From assembly GCA_018260275.1 (NCBI GenBank), contig JAGLBK010000070.1, positions 1 to 12,112 of the forward strand: a stretch of 12,112 nt of DNA, written 5' to 3'. The stretch's first letter is position 1, and every line of letters begins with the position of its first letter. The notes under the pieces were generated by a model. The model saw nothing but the letters and a program-made list of their open reading frames with translations, ran no database searches and was not told the DNA's origin. This DNA is from Deinococcus sp. (GTDB taxonomy: Bacteria; Deinococcota; Deinococci; Deinococcales; Deinococcaceae). Positions 1-5,828 of the stretch are shown here, in pieces. Position numbers and translations under genes: made by a program.

Positions 1-86
1 CGCGCTCCGGCCCGGGGAGGAGCTGCCGACCTAAACCTGACCCTGAGTTCAATTTTCTGGTCGTAGGGTCGCGGGAGCCAGCACGC

Positions 87-130
87 AAAAATACCCGACC
101 TGCCGCAGAAAGTTTCCGCAGTGGGCCGGG
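87..130 (-). terminator. Intrinsic terminator of the tandem FKBP gene
   Basis: On the minus strand, 32 nt after the FKBP stop codon, an outer stem CCCGGCC/GGTCGGG (plus positions 124-130 and 94-100, one G-U pair) encloses a weaker inner stem CTGC/GCGG. The 3' arm is followed by TATTTTTG (A-tract at plus 87-91). The orientation fits termination of the minus-strand FKBP transcript. The internal CA/CA bulge makes it imperfect. Confidence 0.6.
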
Positions 131-161
131 GCCTGAAAGGTCAAGTCTGAAGCGGGCTGCT

Positions 162-1124
162 TCAGTGGTCGTGCATGTCGTCGCTGTGGGCGTGACCGTG
201 TTCCAGTTCCTCGGCGGTGGCGTCGCGCACGGCCAGCACCTTTACGTCGAAGTGCAGGGTCTGCCCGGCCAGCGGCGGGTTGAAGTCCACCTTGACCTGG
301 TCGCCGCCCACGGCCAGCACGGTGAACGGAATCACGCTGCCGTCTTCGGACTGGGCGTAGTAGGTCGCGCCGACTTCGATATCGTCGTCAAAATCCTCGC
401 GGCTGAGGTCCTCGATGGCTTCTTCGTCACGCGGGCCATACCCGTCTTCGGGCTGCACGGTGACTTGCAGGCTATCGCCCACGGCCTTGCCTTCCAGCGC
501 CCGCTCCAGGCCAGGAATGATATTGCTGTGGCCGTGCAGGTAGGTCAGTGGTTCGCCGGGTTCGCTCTGGTCGATGAGTTCTCCGCTAACGGTCAGCTTG
601 TAATCGAGATCGACCACTTTGTCTTGGGCTACGTTCATAGTTCCTCCAGTGGGCTGCGGGACAGGGCGCTGTGAGCTGGCCTGAACAGGCGGCGTGAAGT
701 GGGCCGGGTCGCTCACGCGCAGCACCTTCACGTCAAAGTGCAGGGTTTCACCCGCGAGTGGCGAATTGAAATCCACCGTCACCTTATCGCCTTCCAGGGC
801 CACAACGGTGAAAGGCATAACACTGCCGTCTTGCACCTGGGTGTAATACGTCGCGCCGACCTCAATATCCTCGTCCAGTTCGGTGCGGGGCAGCGCCAGC
901 ACGCTCTCGGGGTCATGTTCACCGTAAGCGTCGGCGGGCAGCACCGTGACCTGAAACTGGTCGCCCACAGCCTTACCTTCCAGCGCCCGCTCCAGCCCCG
1001 GAATAATGTCGCCCTGCCCGAACAGAAAGCTCAGCGGCTCGCCCGGCGCGCTCTGGTCGATGACCTCGCCGCGCACCGTGAGGGTGTAGTCCAGTTCGAC
1101 CAGACTGCCTTGTGTAATCTTCAT
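162..1124 (-). CDS. Tandem SlyD-like FKBP-type peptidyl-prolyl isomerase (two domains, 320 aa)
   Basis: FKBP-type peptidyl-prolyl cis-trans isomerases of the SlyD class speed up proline isomerisation and act as cytosolic chaperones. This frame holds two SlyD-like domains, residues 1-140 and 163-302, about two thirds identical to each other (my count is 92 of 139). Both contain IIPGLERALEGKAVGD and, after the insert-in-flap segment, IEVGATYY. A Pro/Gln/Ser-rich linker (about 140-162) joins them with no stop codon. The second copy ends in a short His/Asp-rich tail (HGHAHSDDMHDH) like the metal-binding tail of SlyD. There is no signal peptide. The ATG at 1124 has a GGAGG site 5 nt upstream. The frame is open back to 1421, but that extension overlaps the divergent moeA and has no FKBP homology. 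The second domain also has its own ribosome site and ATG at 638, so two products are possible. Confidence 0.85.
   Translation of the reverse strand: MKITQGSLVELDYTLTVRGEVIDQSAPGEPLSFLFGQGDIIPGLERALEGKAVGDQFQVTVLPADAYGEHDPESVLALPRTELDEDIEVGATYYTQVQDGSVMPFTVVALEGDKVTVDFNSPLAGETLHFDVKVLRVSDPAHFTPPVQASSQRPVPQPTGGTMNVAQDKVVDLDYKLTVSGELIDQSEPGEPLTYLHGHSNIIPGLERALEGKAVGDSLQVTVQPEDGYGPRDEEAIEDLSREDFDDDIEVGATYYAQSEDGSVIPFTVLAVGGDQVKVDFNPPLAGQTLHFDVKVLAVRDATAEELEHGHAHSDDMHDH
638..647 (-). promoter_or_regulatory. Internal ribosome binding site and ATG for the second FKBP domain
   Basis: Inside the tandem FKBP frame the minus strand reads GGAGGAACTATG. A near-perfect Shine-Dalgarno (plus 641-647) sits 2 nt before the T preceding an in-frame ATG at 638-636. 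This ATG aligns with the natural N-terminus of the second SlyD domain, giving a 158-residue protein. It suggests either independent translation of domain 2 or the relic of two formerly separate genes. Use in vivo is not shown by sequence. Confidence 0.6.
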
Positions 1125-1173
1125 GCGGCCTCCGTCACAGGCCCGAGCTGAGGGGGGCTGTGATCCGGCCAGC

Positions 1174-1182
1174 AGCATAGCA
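1174..1182 (-). promoter_or_regulatory. Extended -10 promoter element of the FKBP gene
   Basis: The minus strand carries TGCTATGCT, an extended -10 (TGn followed by TATGCT at plus 1179-1174), about 50 nt before the FKBP ATG. I see no convincing -35 box, which is acceptable for an extended -10. The leader of roughly 40 nt would include the GGAGG site. Confidence 0.45.
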
Positions 1183-1209
1183 ACCTGAGCCGCACCTCTG
1201 CTGAAGCTG

Positions 1210-1238
1210 GTGCCTACGCTGGCGCTGGCGCCTATGCT
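1210..1238 (+). promoter_or_regulatory. Leaderless promoter of moeA
   Basis: The -10 hexamer TATGCT (1233-1238) lies 6 nt before the moeA ATG at 1245, so transcription should begin at or next to the start codon. A weak -35 (GTGCCT, 1210-1215) sits 17 bp upstream. No Shine-Dalgarno precedes the ATG, which fits a leaderless mRNA. Confidence 0.6.
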
Positions 1239-1244
1239 GCCTGC

Positions 1245-2459
1245 ATGAGCCAGCCCCAGAATCGGCCCCCGCACCAGCCGCCGTTCCCGATGCACATCAG
1301 CGTGGAAGAAGCCCGCCGGAGCCTCGCCGCCATGCTGCCGCCCCTCGGCCCCGAAACCGTGAGGGTAGCCGAAGCCCTGGGCCGCACGCTGGCCGCCGAC
1401 CTCACGGCGCTGGTCAGCCATCCCAGCGCCACCGAGAGCGCCCTAGACGGTATCGCCTGCCGCGAGGCCGATACCCTCGGTGCCAGCGCGGCGGCCCCGG
1501 TTCGCCTGAAGGTCAGCGGAGAAAGCCGCGCCGGAGTGCCTTTTGGCGGCGTGGTCGGCCCAGGCGAGTGCGTGCGGATTTACACGGGTGCGCCCCTACC
1601 GCCCGGCACCGACGCGATTTGCCCCGTCGAGCAGTTGCAAGGCGGCGCGGACGATCATGTCCTGCTGCTGCGCCCAGCCAGTCCCGGCGACGTGCGCCAC
1701 GAGGGCGGCGATTTCCGGGCGGGCGAAACAGTCATGTATGTGGGCCAGCGCCTTACTTCTCCCCGGCTGGCCCTGGCGACGGCGCTGGGCCACGCGCAGG
1801 TCGAGGTTCGCAGGCGGCTGCGTGTCGCGCTGCTCTCGACAGGCGACGAGGTGGTCGAGCCGGGCACGCCGCTGATGGCCGGGCAGGTCTACGACAGCAA
1901 CAGCGTGGGCCTAAGCGCCATGCTGGGCGAGTGCGGCTGCGAGGTTATCTGGCTGGGGCACGCCCCCGACAGCCCCGAGGCCCTAAAGGGAAGCATCGCC
2001 AGGGCGGGCGGCGCCGACGTGCTGCTGACCAGTGGCGGCGTCAGCATGGGCAAGTACGACTTTATGCGCGACCTGCTGATCGAACAGGGGCGGGTGGCCT
2101 TCTGGAAAGTCAGAATGCGCCCCGGTGGCCCCGCGCTGCTGGGCGGCTGGCACGGGCTGCCGGTGTTCGGGCTGCCGGGCAACCCGGTGAGCAGTCTGGT
2201 GGTCTTTCACGTCATCGTGCGCCCGGCGCTCACCGGGCAGCCGGTGCAAACGCTGAGGCTGCGGGCCGCGACCCCTTTCCGGGCTATTGCCGACAAGGCG
2301 GCTTTCTGGCGGGCCACTCTAGTAAACGGGCAGGTGCACGACTACCGCCAGCAGAGCAGCGGCGTCTTGCGGTCACTCAGCGACGCCGACGCGCTAGTGC
2401 TGGTGCCCGAAGGCCAGCCCGTACAGGTCGGCGAAGAGGTGGACGTGATTTTGCTGTGA
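1245..2459 (+). CDS. moeA: Molybdopterin molybdenumtransferase MoeA
   Basis: MoeA inserts molybdate into adenylylated molybdopterin in the last step of molybdenum cofactor synthesis, in the cytosol. Family signatures appear in order: SALDGIACR (residues 65-73, matching the usual SxMDGYA), RIYTGAPLPPGTDAI (111-125), STGDEV (198-203) leading to GQVYDSNS (213-220), SGGVSMGKYDF (263-273), MRPGGPALLG (291-300) and GLPGNPVSSL (309-318). The 404-residue length is normal for a single-domain MoeA without a fused MogA part. The start at 1245 is supported by a -10 hexamer 6 nt upstream. An alternative ATG at 1290 (residue 16) lies just before the conserved HISVEEA motif, but the extra Pro/Gln-rich residues are harmless. 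No other cofactor genes are adjacent. Compared with the usual motif, Met and Tyr near Asp68 are Leu and Ile. Confidence 0.95.
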   Translation: MSQPQNRPPHQPPFPMHISVEEARRSLAAMLPPLGPETVRVAEALGRTLAADLTALVSHPSATESALDGIACREADTLGASAAAPVRLKVSGESRAGVPFGGVVGPGECVRIYTGAPLPPGTDAICPVEQLQGGADDHVLLLRPASPGDVRHEGGDFRAGETVMYVGQRLTSPRLALATALGHAQVEVRRRLRVALLSTGDEVVEPGTPLMAGQVYDSNSVGLSAMLGECGCEVIWLGHAPDSPEALKGSIARAGGADVLLTSGGVSMGKYDFMRDLLIEQGRVAFWKVRMRPGGPALLGGWHGLPVFGLPGNPVSSLVVFHVIVRPALTGQPVQTLRLRAATPFRAIADKAAFWRATLVNGQVHDYRQQSSGVLRSLSDADALVLVPEGQPVQVGEEVDVILL

Positions 2460-2481
2460 GCGTCTGAACCACGCGGGCCGC

Positions 2482-2518
2482 AAAAATCCCGCCACCGGGG
2501 ATGCGTTCGGTGACGGGA
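2482..2518 (-). terminator. Intrinsic terminator of the glnB-amtB operon
   Basis: An 11-bp stem with one G-U pair (arms 2487-2497 and 2508-2518) and a 10-nt loop is followed on the minus strand by TTTTT (plus 2482-2486). The T-tract is only on the minus strand, so it terminates the amtB transcript about 100 nt after its stop codon. It lies just past the end of the convergent moeA. Confidence 0.75.
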
Positions 2519-2557
2519 CAACGTGGAGGTGCTGAGTCAGGAGACCGCGACTGGGCG

Positions 2558-2599
2558 CAGTGAAGTAGGAGCGGTGAAGTTGGAGCAGTGAGGTCAGAG
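2558..2599. repeat. Three imperfect tandem 14-bp repeats
   Basis: Between the convergent moeA and amtB genes lie three contiguous 14-bp units: CAGTGAAGTAGGAG (2558-2571), CGGTGAAGTTGGAG (2572-2585) and CAGTGAGGTCAGAG (2586-2599). They share the pattern CRGTGARGTNRGAG and sit between the amtB stop and its terminator, so they would be in the amtB 3' UTR. I know no function for them. Confidence 0.65.
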
Positions 2600-2616
2600 G
2601 TGCAGCAATCAGGGAT

Positions 2617-3933
2617 TCAGTCGCCGCCGAGGAACACCGGAGCGCCCAGGCCGGTTTCGCTTTCGCTGTAGCCCTGTTCGCTGTGCGCGCTGATGTCGAT
2701 GCCCGCGATTTCCTGACTGGCAGGCACACGCAGCGGCATGATGGCGGCCACGAGCTTGAGCAGAATGAAGCTGCCCACGCCCGCCCAGACGAGGCTGGTC
2801 ATGACGCTGATGAGCTGCACCAGCATCTGAGCGCCCCAGGCCTTGCCGCTGCCGGTGGTAAAGGCGAGCGCCCCGGTGAGCAGCGCCCCGACGATTCCGG
2901 CGACCCCGTGGCAGGCAAAGACGTCGAGGCTGTCGTCTGCGCCCATACGGTGCTTGGCCTGCACGGCGAGGTAACTGGCGCTGGCTCCCAGCACACCGAC
3001 CACGATGCTTGCCATTGGGCTGACGAAAGCGCAGGCCGGGGTAATGGCGACCAGCCCAACGACCAGCCCGGTCGCGGCCCCCACGGCGGTGGGCTTGCCG
3101 TCGCCGCTGCTTTCCCACAGCAGCCAGGTCAGCATGGCCGCCGCCGGAGCGATCAGCGTGGTGATGAAAGCGAGACCCGCCTGCTGGTTGGCCGCCGTGG
3201 CGGAACCGGCGTTGAAGCCCATCCAGCCGAACCACAGCAGCCCCGCGCCCAGCAGCACCAGCGGCACGTTGTGGGGCACGTGGGCATTTTTCGGGAAGCC
3301 GATGCGCGGCCCCAACACGAAGGCGGCGACCAGGGCGCTGATCCCGGCGCTGATGTGAATGACGGTGCCGCCCGCGAAGTCCAGTGCTCCCATCTTGAAC
3401 AGCCAGCCGTCACTGTTCCAGACCCAGTGGGCCAGCGGCGCGTAGATCAGCAGACTCCAGAGGGCGCCGAACAGCACGAAGGCCCCGAAGCGCATCCGCT
3501 CGACCACCGCGCCCGAGATCAGGGCCAGGGCGATGATGGCGAACATGGCCTGGAACGAGGCGAACACGTAGGTCGGAATGGTGCCGGTGAGCTGATTCGC
3601 TAGCCCCGCCAGCCCCAGGTGACCGAAGCCGCCGATCAGGGCATTGCCGCCCTCACCGAACGCGATGGTGTAGCCCACCAGCGTCCACAGGATGCCCACC
3701 ACACCGATCGAAACGATGCTCATCATCATGGTGTTCAGCACGCTCTGGGTGCGGGTCAGGCCGCCGTAAAAAAAGGCCAGGCCGGGGGTCATCAGCAGTA
3801 CCAGGGCCGCCGAGATCAGCATCCAGGCGGTGTCGCCGGAATTGAGGGTGGGTTTGGTGTCGGCGGCGAACGCCGCGCCCGCCAGCATCAGGCCCAGGGG
3901 CAGGCCGAAGGATAGGACTCGGTTCAGTTTCAT
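2617..3933 (-). CDS. amtB: Ammonium transporter, Amt/AmtB family
   Basis: Amt proteins are trimeric inner-membrane channels that take up ammonium. The 438-residue product starts with a signal-like segment (about 1-23, ending AFAAD) followed by about eleven hydrophobic helices. Key positions of the family are visible: the Phe gate region (F127, F131), the vestibule HWVW (169-172), the twin pore histidines H193 (in GGTVIHISAG) and H342 (in DVFACHGVAG), and WFGWMGFNAGS (234-244). The C-terminal tail EIAGIDISAHSEQGY (408-422) resembles the cytosolic segment that contacts PII. The start at 3933 was chosen because AGGAGG lies 9 nt upstream; the open frame back to 3972 lacks a site and only extends into the glnB gap. 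glnB ends 39 bp upstream, so the two genes form the standard operon. Confidence 0.95.
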   Translation of the reverse strand: MKLNRVLSFGLPLGLMLAGAAFAADTKPTLNSGDTAWMLISAALVLLMTPGLAFFYGGLTRTQSVLNTMMMSIVSIGVVGILWTLVGYTIAFGEGGNALIGGFGHLGLAGLANQLTGTIPTYVFASFQAMFAIIALALISGAVVERMRFGAFVLFGALWSLLIYAPLAHWVWNSDGWLFKMGALDFAGGTVIHISAGISALVAAFVLGPRIGFPKNAHVPHNVPLVLLGAGLLWFGWMGFNAGSATAANQQAGLAFITTLIAPAAAMLTWLLWESSGDGKPTAVGAATGLVVGLVAITPACAFVSPMASIVVGVLGASASYLAVQAKHRMGADDSLDVFACHGVAGIVGALLTGALAFTTGSGKAWGAQMLVQLISVMTSLVWAGVGSFILLKLVAAIMPLRVPASQEIAGIDISAHSEQGYSESETGLGAPVFLGGD

Positions 3934-3972
3934 GGGGTAGTTCCTCCTGTCCTGCACTTCAGCCCGGGCCAT

Positions 3973-4344
3973 TTAGACCGGGTTGAGGCGGGTTTCGTTA
4001 ACGGGTGTGAGGGCGGCGCTGTCGGACTCGCCGGTGCGAATACGCACCACCCGTTCAAGCGGCTGCACAAAAATCTTGCCGTCACCGACCTCGCCAGTGC
4101 GTGCGCCCTTGCAGATGGCGTCGATAGCCAAGTCCACAAAGGGGTCACTGACCGCCATCCGGAACTCGACTTTGTCACGGAATTCGACCATCACGCGGGT
4201 ACCCCGGTAGAGCTCGACCACTTCCTTTTCGCCCCCGTGCCCGCTGACACGCGACAGGGTAATGCCGCTGATTCCAGCGTTGAACAGCGCCTCTTTGACC
4301 TGCTGAACCCGTTCGGGCCGCACGACAGCAGTAATCAGTTTCAA
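3973..4344 (-). CDS. glnB: Nitrogen regulatory protein P-II (TTG start)
   Basis: PII proteins are trimeric signal integrators that bind ATP/ADP and 2-oxoglutarate and block Amt channels when nitrogen is ample. The 123-residue product opens with the typical KLITAVVRPE after the start, has the T-loop at about 37-55 (GHGGEKEVVELYRGTRVMVEF) and the C-loop signature TGEVGDGKIFV followed by the RIRTGE motif. Tyr46 is present, but position 51, the tyrosine that is uridylylated in enterobacteria, is Val, as I recall for Thermus PII. Position 49 is Thr. The start is inferred to be TTG at 4344: AGAGGTGA lies 4 nt before it and it matches the family N-terminus exactly. The ATG at 4383 would add 13 residues not found in the family. 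The tail after RIRTGE is slightly longer than the usual 112-residue form. Confidence 0.93.
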   Translation of the reverse strand: MKLITAVVRPERVQQVKEALFNAGISGITLSRVSGHGGEKEVVELYRGTRVMVEFRDKVEFRMAVSDPFVDLAIDAICKGARTGEVGDGKIFVQPLERVVRIRTGESDSAALTPVNETRLNPV

Positions 4345-4348
4345 AGCG

Positions 4349-4356
4349 TCACCTCT
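4349..4356 (-). promoter_or_regulatory. Shine-Dalgarno that fixes the TTG start of glnB
   Basis: The minus strand reads AGAGGTGACGCTTTG. The GAGGTGA core is 4 nt before TTG at 4344, which decides the start in favour of TTG over the upstream ATG at 4383. Confidence 0.7.
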
Positions 4357-4397
4357 TTTGGGGTCAATTTGCAGTTTTCGCATCCCTGCATACAGGT

Positions 4398-4426
4398 AGT
4401 GTGGCGGTAAGTTACCAGATTGTCAA
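4398..4426 (-). promoter_or_regulatory. Probable promoter of glnB-amtB
   Basis: A perfect -35 hexamer TTGACA (minus strand, plus 4421-4426) is followed after 17 bp by CACACT (4398-4403), a weak -10. Transcription would begin near 4391, leaving a leader of about 45 nt that contains the AGAGGTGA site. A poor -10 beside a perfect -35 could mean the promoter is regulated, but no activator site is recognisable. Confidence 0.45.
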
Positions 4427-4572
4427 AGATATTTAGGCAAATGTCTATAATTCTCGGAACAAACTGTAGTTTACTGGGAGTTGCCGAAAGCCGCGTGCGC
4501 CTTGTGCGAGCACTTTGCCCGAACAACTGCCAGGGTAGCTTTCCCGCGAATTTTGCAGGAGTGCGCGTGTTC

Positions 4573-4578
4573 TACTCT
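4573..4578 (+). promoter_or_regulatory. Leaderless -10 box of the CAP-domain gene
   Basis: TACTCT lies 8 nt before the ATG at 4587, so the transcript would begin at about the start codon. No Shine-Dalgarno is present. The -35 region (TTTTGC near 4551-4556) is only a weak match. Confidence 0.55.
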
Positions 4579-4586
4579 AGGTTGTC

Positions 4587-5636
4587 ATGCTCAAAGCCGT
4601 TGCCGCCACTTCTACCCGCCCTGCACTGGTTTTGCTCGGCTTGCTGCTCTGGAGTGCACCAGTGCTGGGCCAGCTGGAACCGGGTCAACGGGGGCCAGGT
4701 CAGAAAAGCGACATTAAAATCAGCTACAGCTTCAGCGACGCGGCGCTGGCTCCGCTGACGGTTCGGTTTACCGCCACCACCCCGGCGGGCTATCAGGTCA
4801 GCTGGGATTTCGGGGACGGCAACCGGGCCAGCGGCCAGACGGTCAGTCACACGTTTTACCGTCCAGGGCGCTACACCACCAGTGTCCGGATCAGCACGCC
4901 CAGTGCTCAGAGCAGCGTGGCCAGACAGGTTCTTGAGGTGAAATCGGCGGGGCCGGAACACGCCGCCCTGACCCTGCTGCTGACCCCCAGTGGCGTACGC
5001 CTGAGCGAAAGCGGCAGCGTGGCCTATGCTCCCAGGGCCACCCGTTACTGGCTCGACGGCCAGGAAATTGCGCTGGCGAAAACGGGATCTCAGATCAAAT
5101 CCGAGCTGGTGTCCCTCGCGCCCGGACGCCACCGCGCCACCGTGCGCGTACTGGGCCTGACTGGGCCTCTCGAAAAGTCGCTCAGCTTTACCACGGCTCC
5201 GGTGAACACCAGTGCGCCCTTTGACCTTGAAGTGTTCCGGCTGACCAATCAGGCCCGCGCCAGGGGCTGGAACTGTCAGACCAAAAAGGTCGGTGGCCCC
5301 GCCCTGGGCGCCCTCAAACGCGACTCCACGCTCGACAGTGCCGCCGTGGCCCAGTCAGTCACGCTGGCCCTAAGCGGCGTATTTGACCATCAGAGTGCGC
5401 TGGACGGCAGTTCACCGCATGACCGGCTGCTGGCGACGGGGCTGGTGGTCAACCGCAGCGGGGAAAATATCGCCGCCGGGCAGACCACGCCGCAGGAAGT
5501 GGTGAGTGCGTGGCTCCGCAGCCCCGGACATTGCCACAACATCATGGGCGACTTTACGCACATCGGCCTGAGTTACGTGGCGCGGCCCGGCAGCAGGCTA
5601 AAGACGTTCTGGACGCAGGTGTTCGCCGCACCGTGA
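4587..5636 (+). CDS. Secreted PKD- and CAP/SCP-domain protein
   Basis: The 349-residue product starts with a signal peptide (about 1-28, hydrophobic core VLLGLLLWSAPVLG, cleavage likely before Q29), so it acts outside the cytoplasm. A PKD/Ig-like domain (about 46-118) is marked by SWDFGDG (72-78) and the SHTFYRPGRYT strand. A second beta-rich segment (125-203) is probably another Ig-like domain. The C-terminal 212-347 is a CAP/SCP domain: LTNQARARG, FDHQS with H268, GENIAAG (E293), E304, and SPGHCHNIM with H315. These four residues fit the His/Glu tetrad of CAP proteins. C230 and C316 could form a disulfide. Bacterial CAP proteins are mostly of unknown substrate, some linked to the envelope or spores, so no reaction is assigned. 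It is divergent from glnB, with 242 bp between the two starts. The start is supported by the -10 box 8 nt upstream. Confidence 0.85.
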   Translation: MLKAVAATSTRPALVLLGLLLWSAPVLGQLEPGQRGPGQKSDIKISYSFSDAALAPLTVRFTATTPAGYQVSWDFGDGNRASGQTVSHTFYRPGRYTTSVRISTPSAQSSVARQVLEVKSAGPEHAALTLLLTPSGVRLSESGSVAYAPRATRYWLDGQEIALAKTGSQIKSELVSLAPGRHRATVRVLGLTGPLEKSLSFTTAPVNTSAPFDLEVFRLTNQARARGWNCQTKKVGGPALGALKRDSTLDSAAVAQSVTLALSGVFDHQSALDGSSPHDRLLATGLVVNRSGENIAAGQTTPQEVVSAWLRSPGHCHNIMGDFTHIGLSYVARPGSRLKTFWTQVFAAP

Positions 5637-5716
5637 GAACGCTCCGCCCCTACTTGACCCACTTGATACCGGCGCGGACTCGTAGAGCTGCTTGCAGAGC
5701 GGATTTGGGCGCTTTT

Positions 5717-5742
5717 CCCGGCTACGCCGAACTGTAACCGGG
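5717..5742 (-). other. RNA hairpin downstream of pnp
   Basis: On the minus strand, CCCGGTTAC and GTAGCCGGG form a 9-bp stem with one G-U pair and an 8-nt loop, about 90 nt after the pnp stop. On the plus strand the same pair would be a C-A mismatch, so the fold favours the pnp transcript. It is followed by AAAA rather than a T-tract, so it is not a classical terminator. It may be an end-stabilising or U-less terminator hairpin. The rest of 5637-5828 shows no gene. Confidence 0.35.
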
Positions 5743-5828
5743 AGCTATTGACCGCGAAATCCGTATTGTTCCTACTTGCCTGCGCCCGGATTCAACCGAG
5801 AACTGCCCGGTTCAGGCGCCAGTCCGAA

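Noticed and set aside
1..34. Possible C-terminal end of an upstream plus-strand gene (frame 2, ending at TAA 32-34)
   Set aside because: Only ten codons are visible, too few to support a gene.
1125..1421. N-terminal extension of the FKBP frame
   Set aside because: Runs into divergent moeA and has no FKBP similarity; the start at 1124 has a GGAGG site.
1568..2467. 299-codon plus-strand frame overlapping moeA
   Set aside because: A different frame of moeA, Arg/Ala/Gly-rich with no family motif.
2683..3603. 306-codon plus-strand frame opposite amtB
   Set aside because: Shadow of the transporter gene, low-complexity His/Gly/Glu composition and no start signals.
4461..4472. AAACTGTAGTTT dyad in the glnB-CAP intergenic region
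   Set aside because: Five-base arms in an AT-rich stretch are expected by chance, and it matches no regulator site I know.
5790..5822. Nested inverted repeat with a GGTTCA piece, tRNA-like at first glance
   Set aside because: No acceptor stem, anticodon arm or CCA context; only a weak nested hairpin after pnp.
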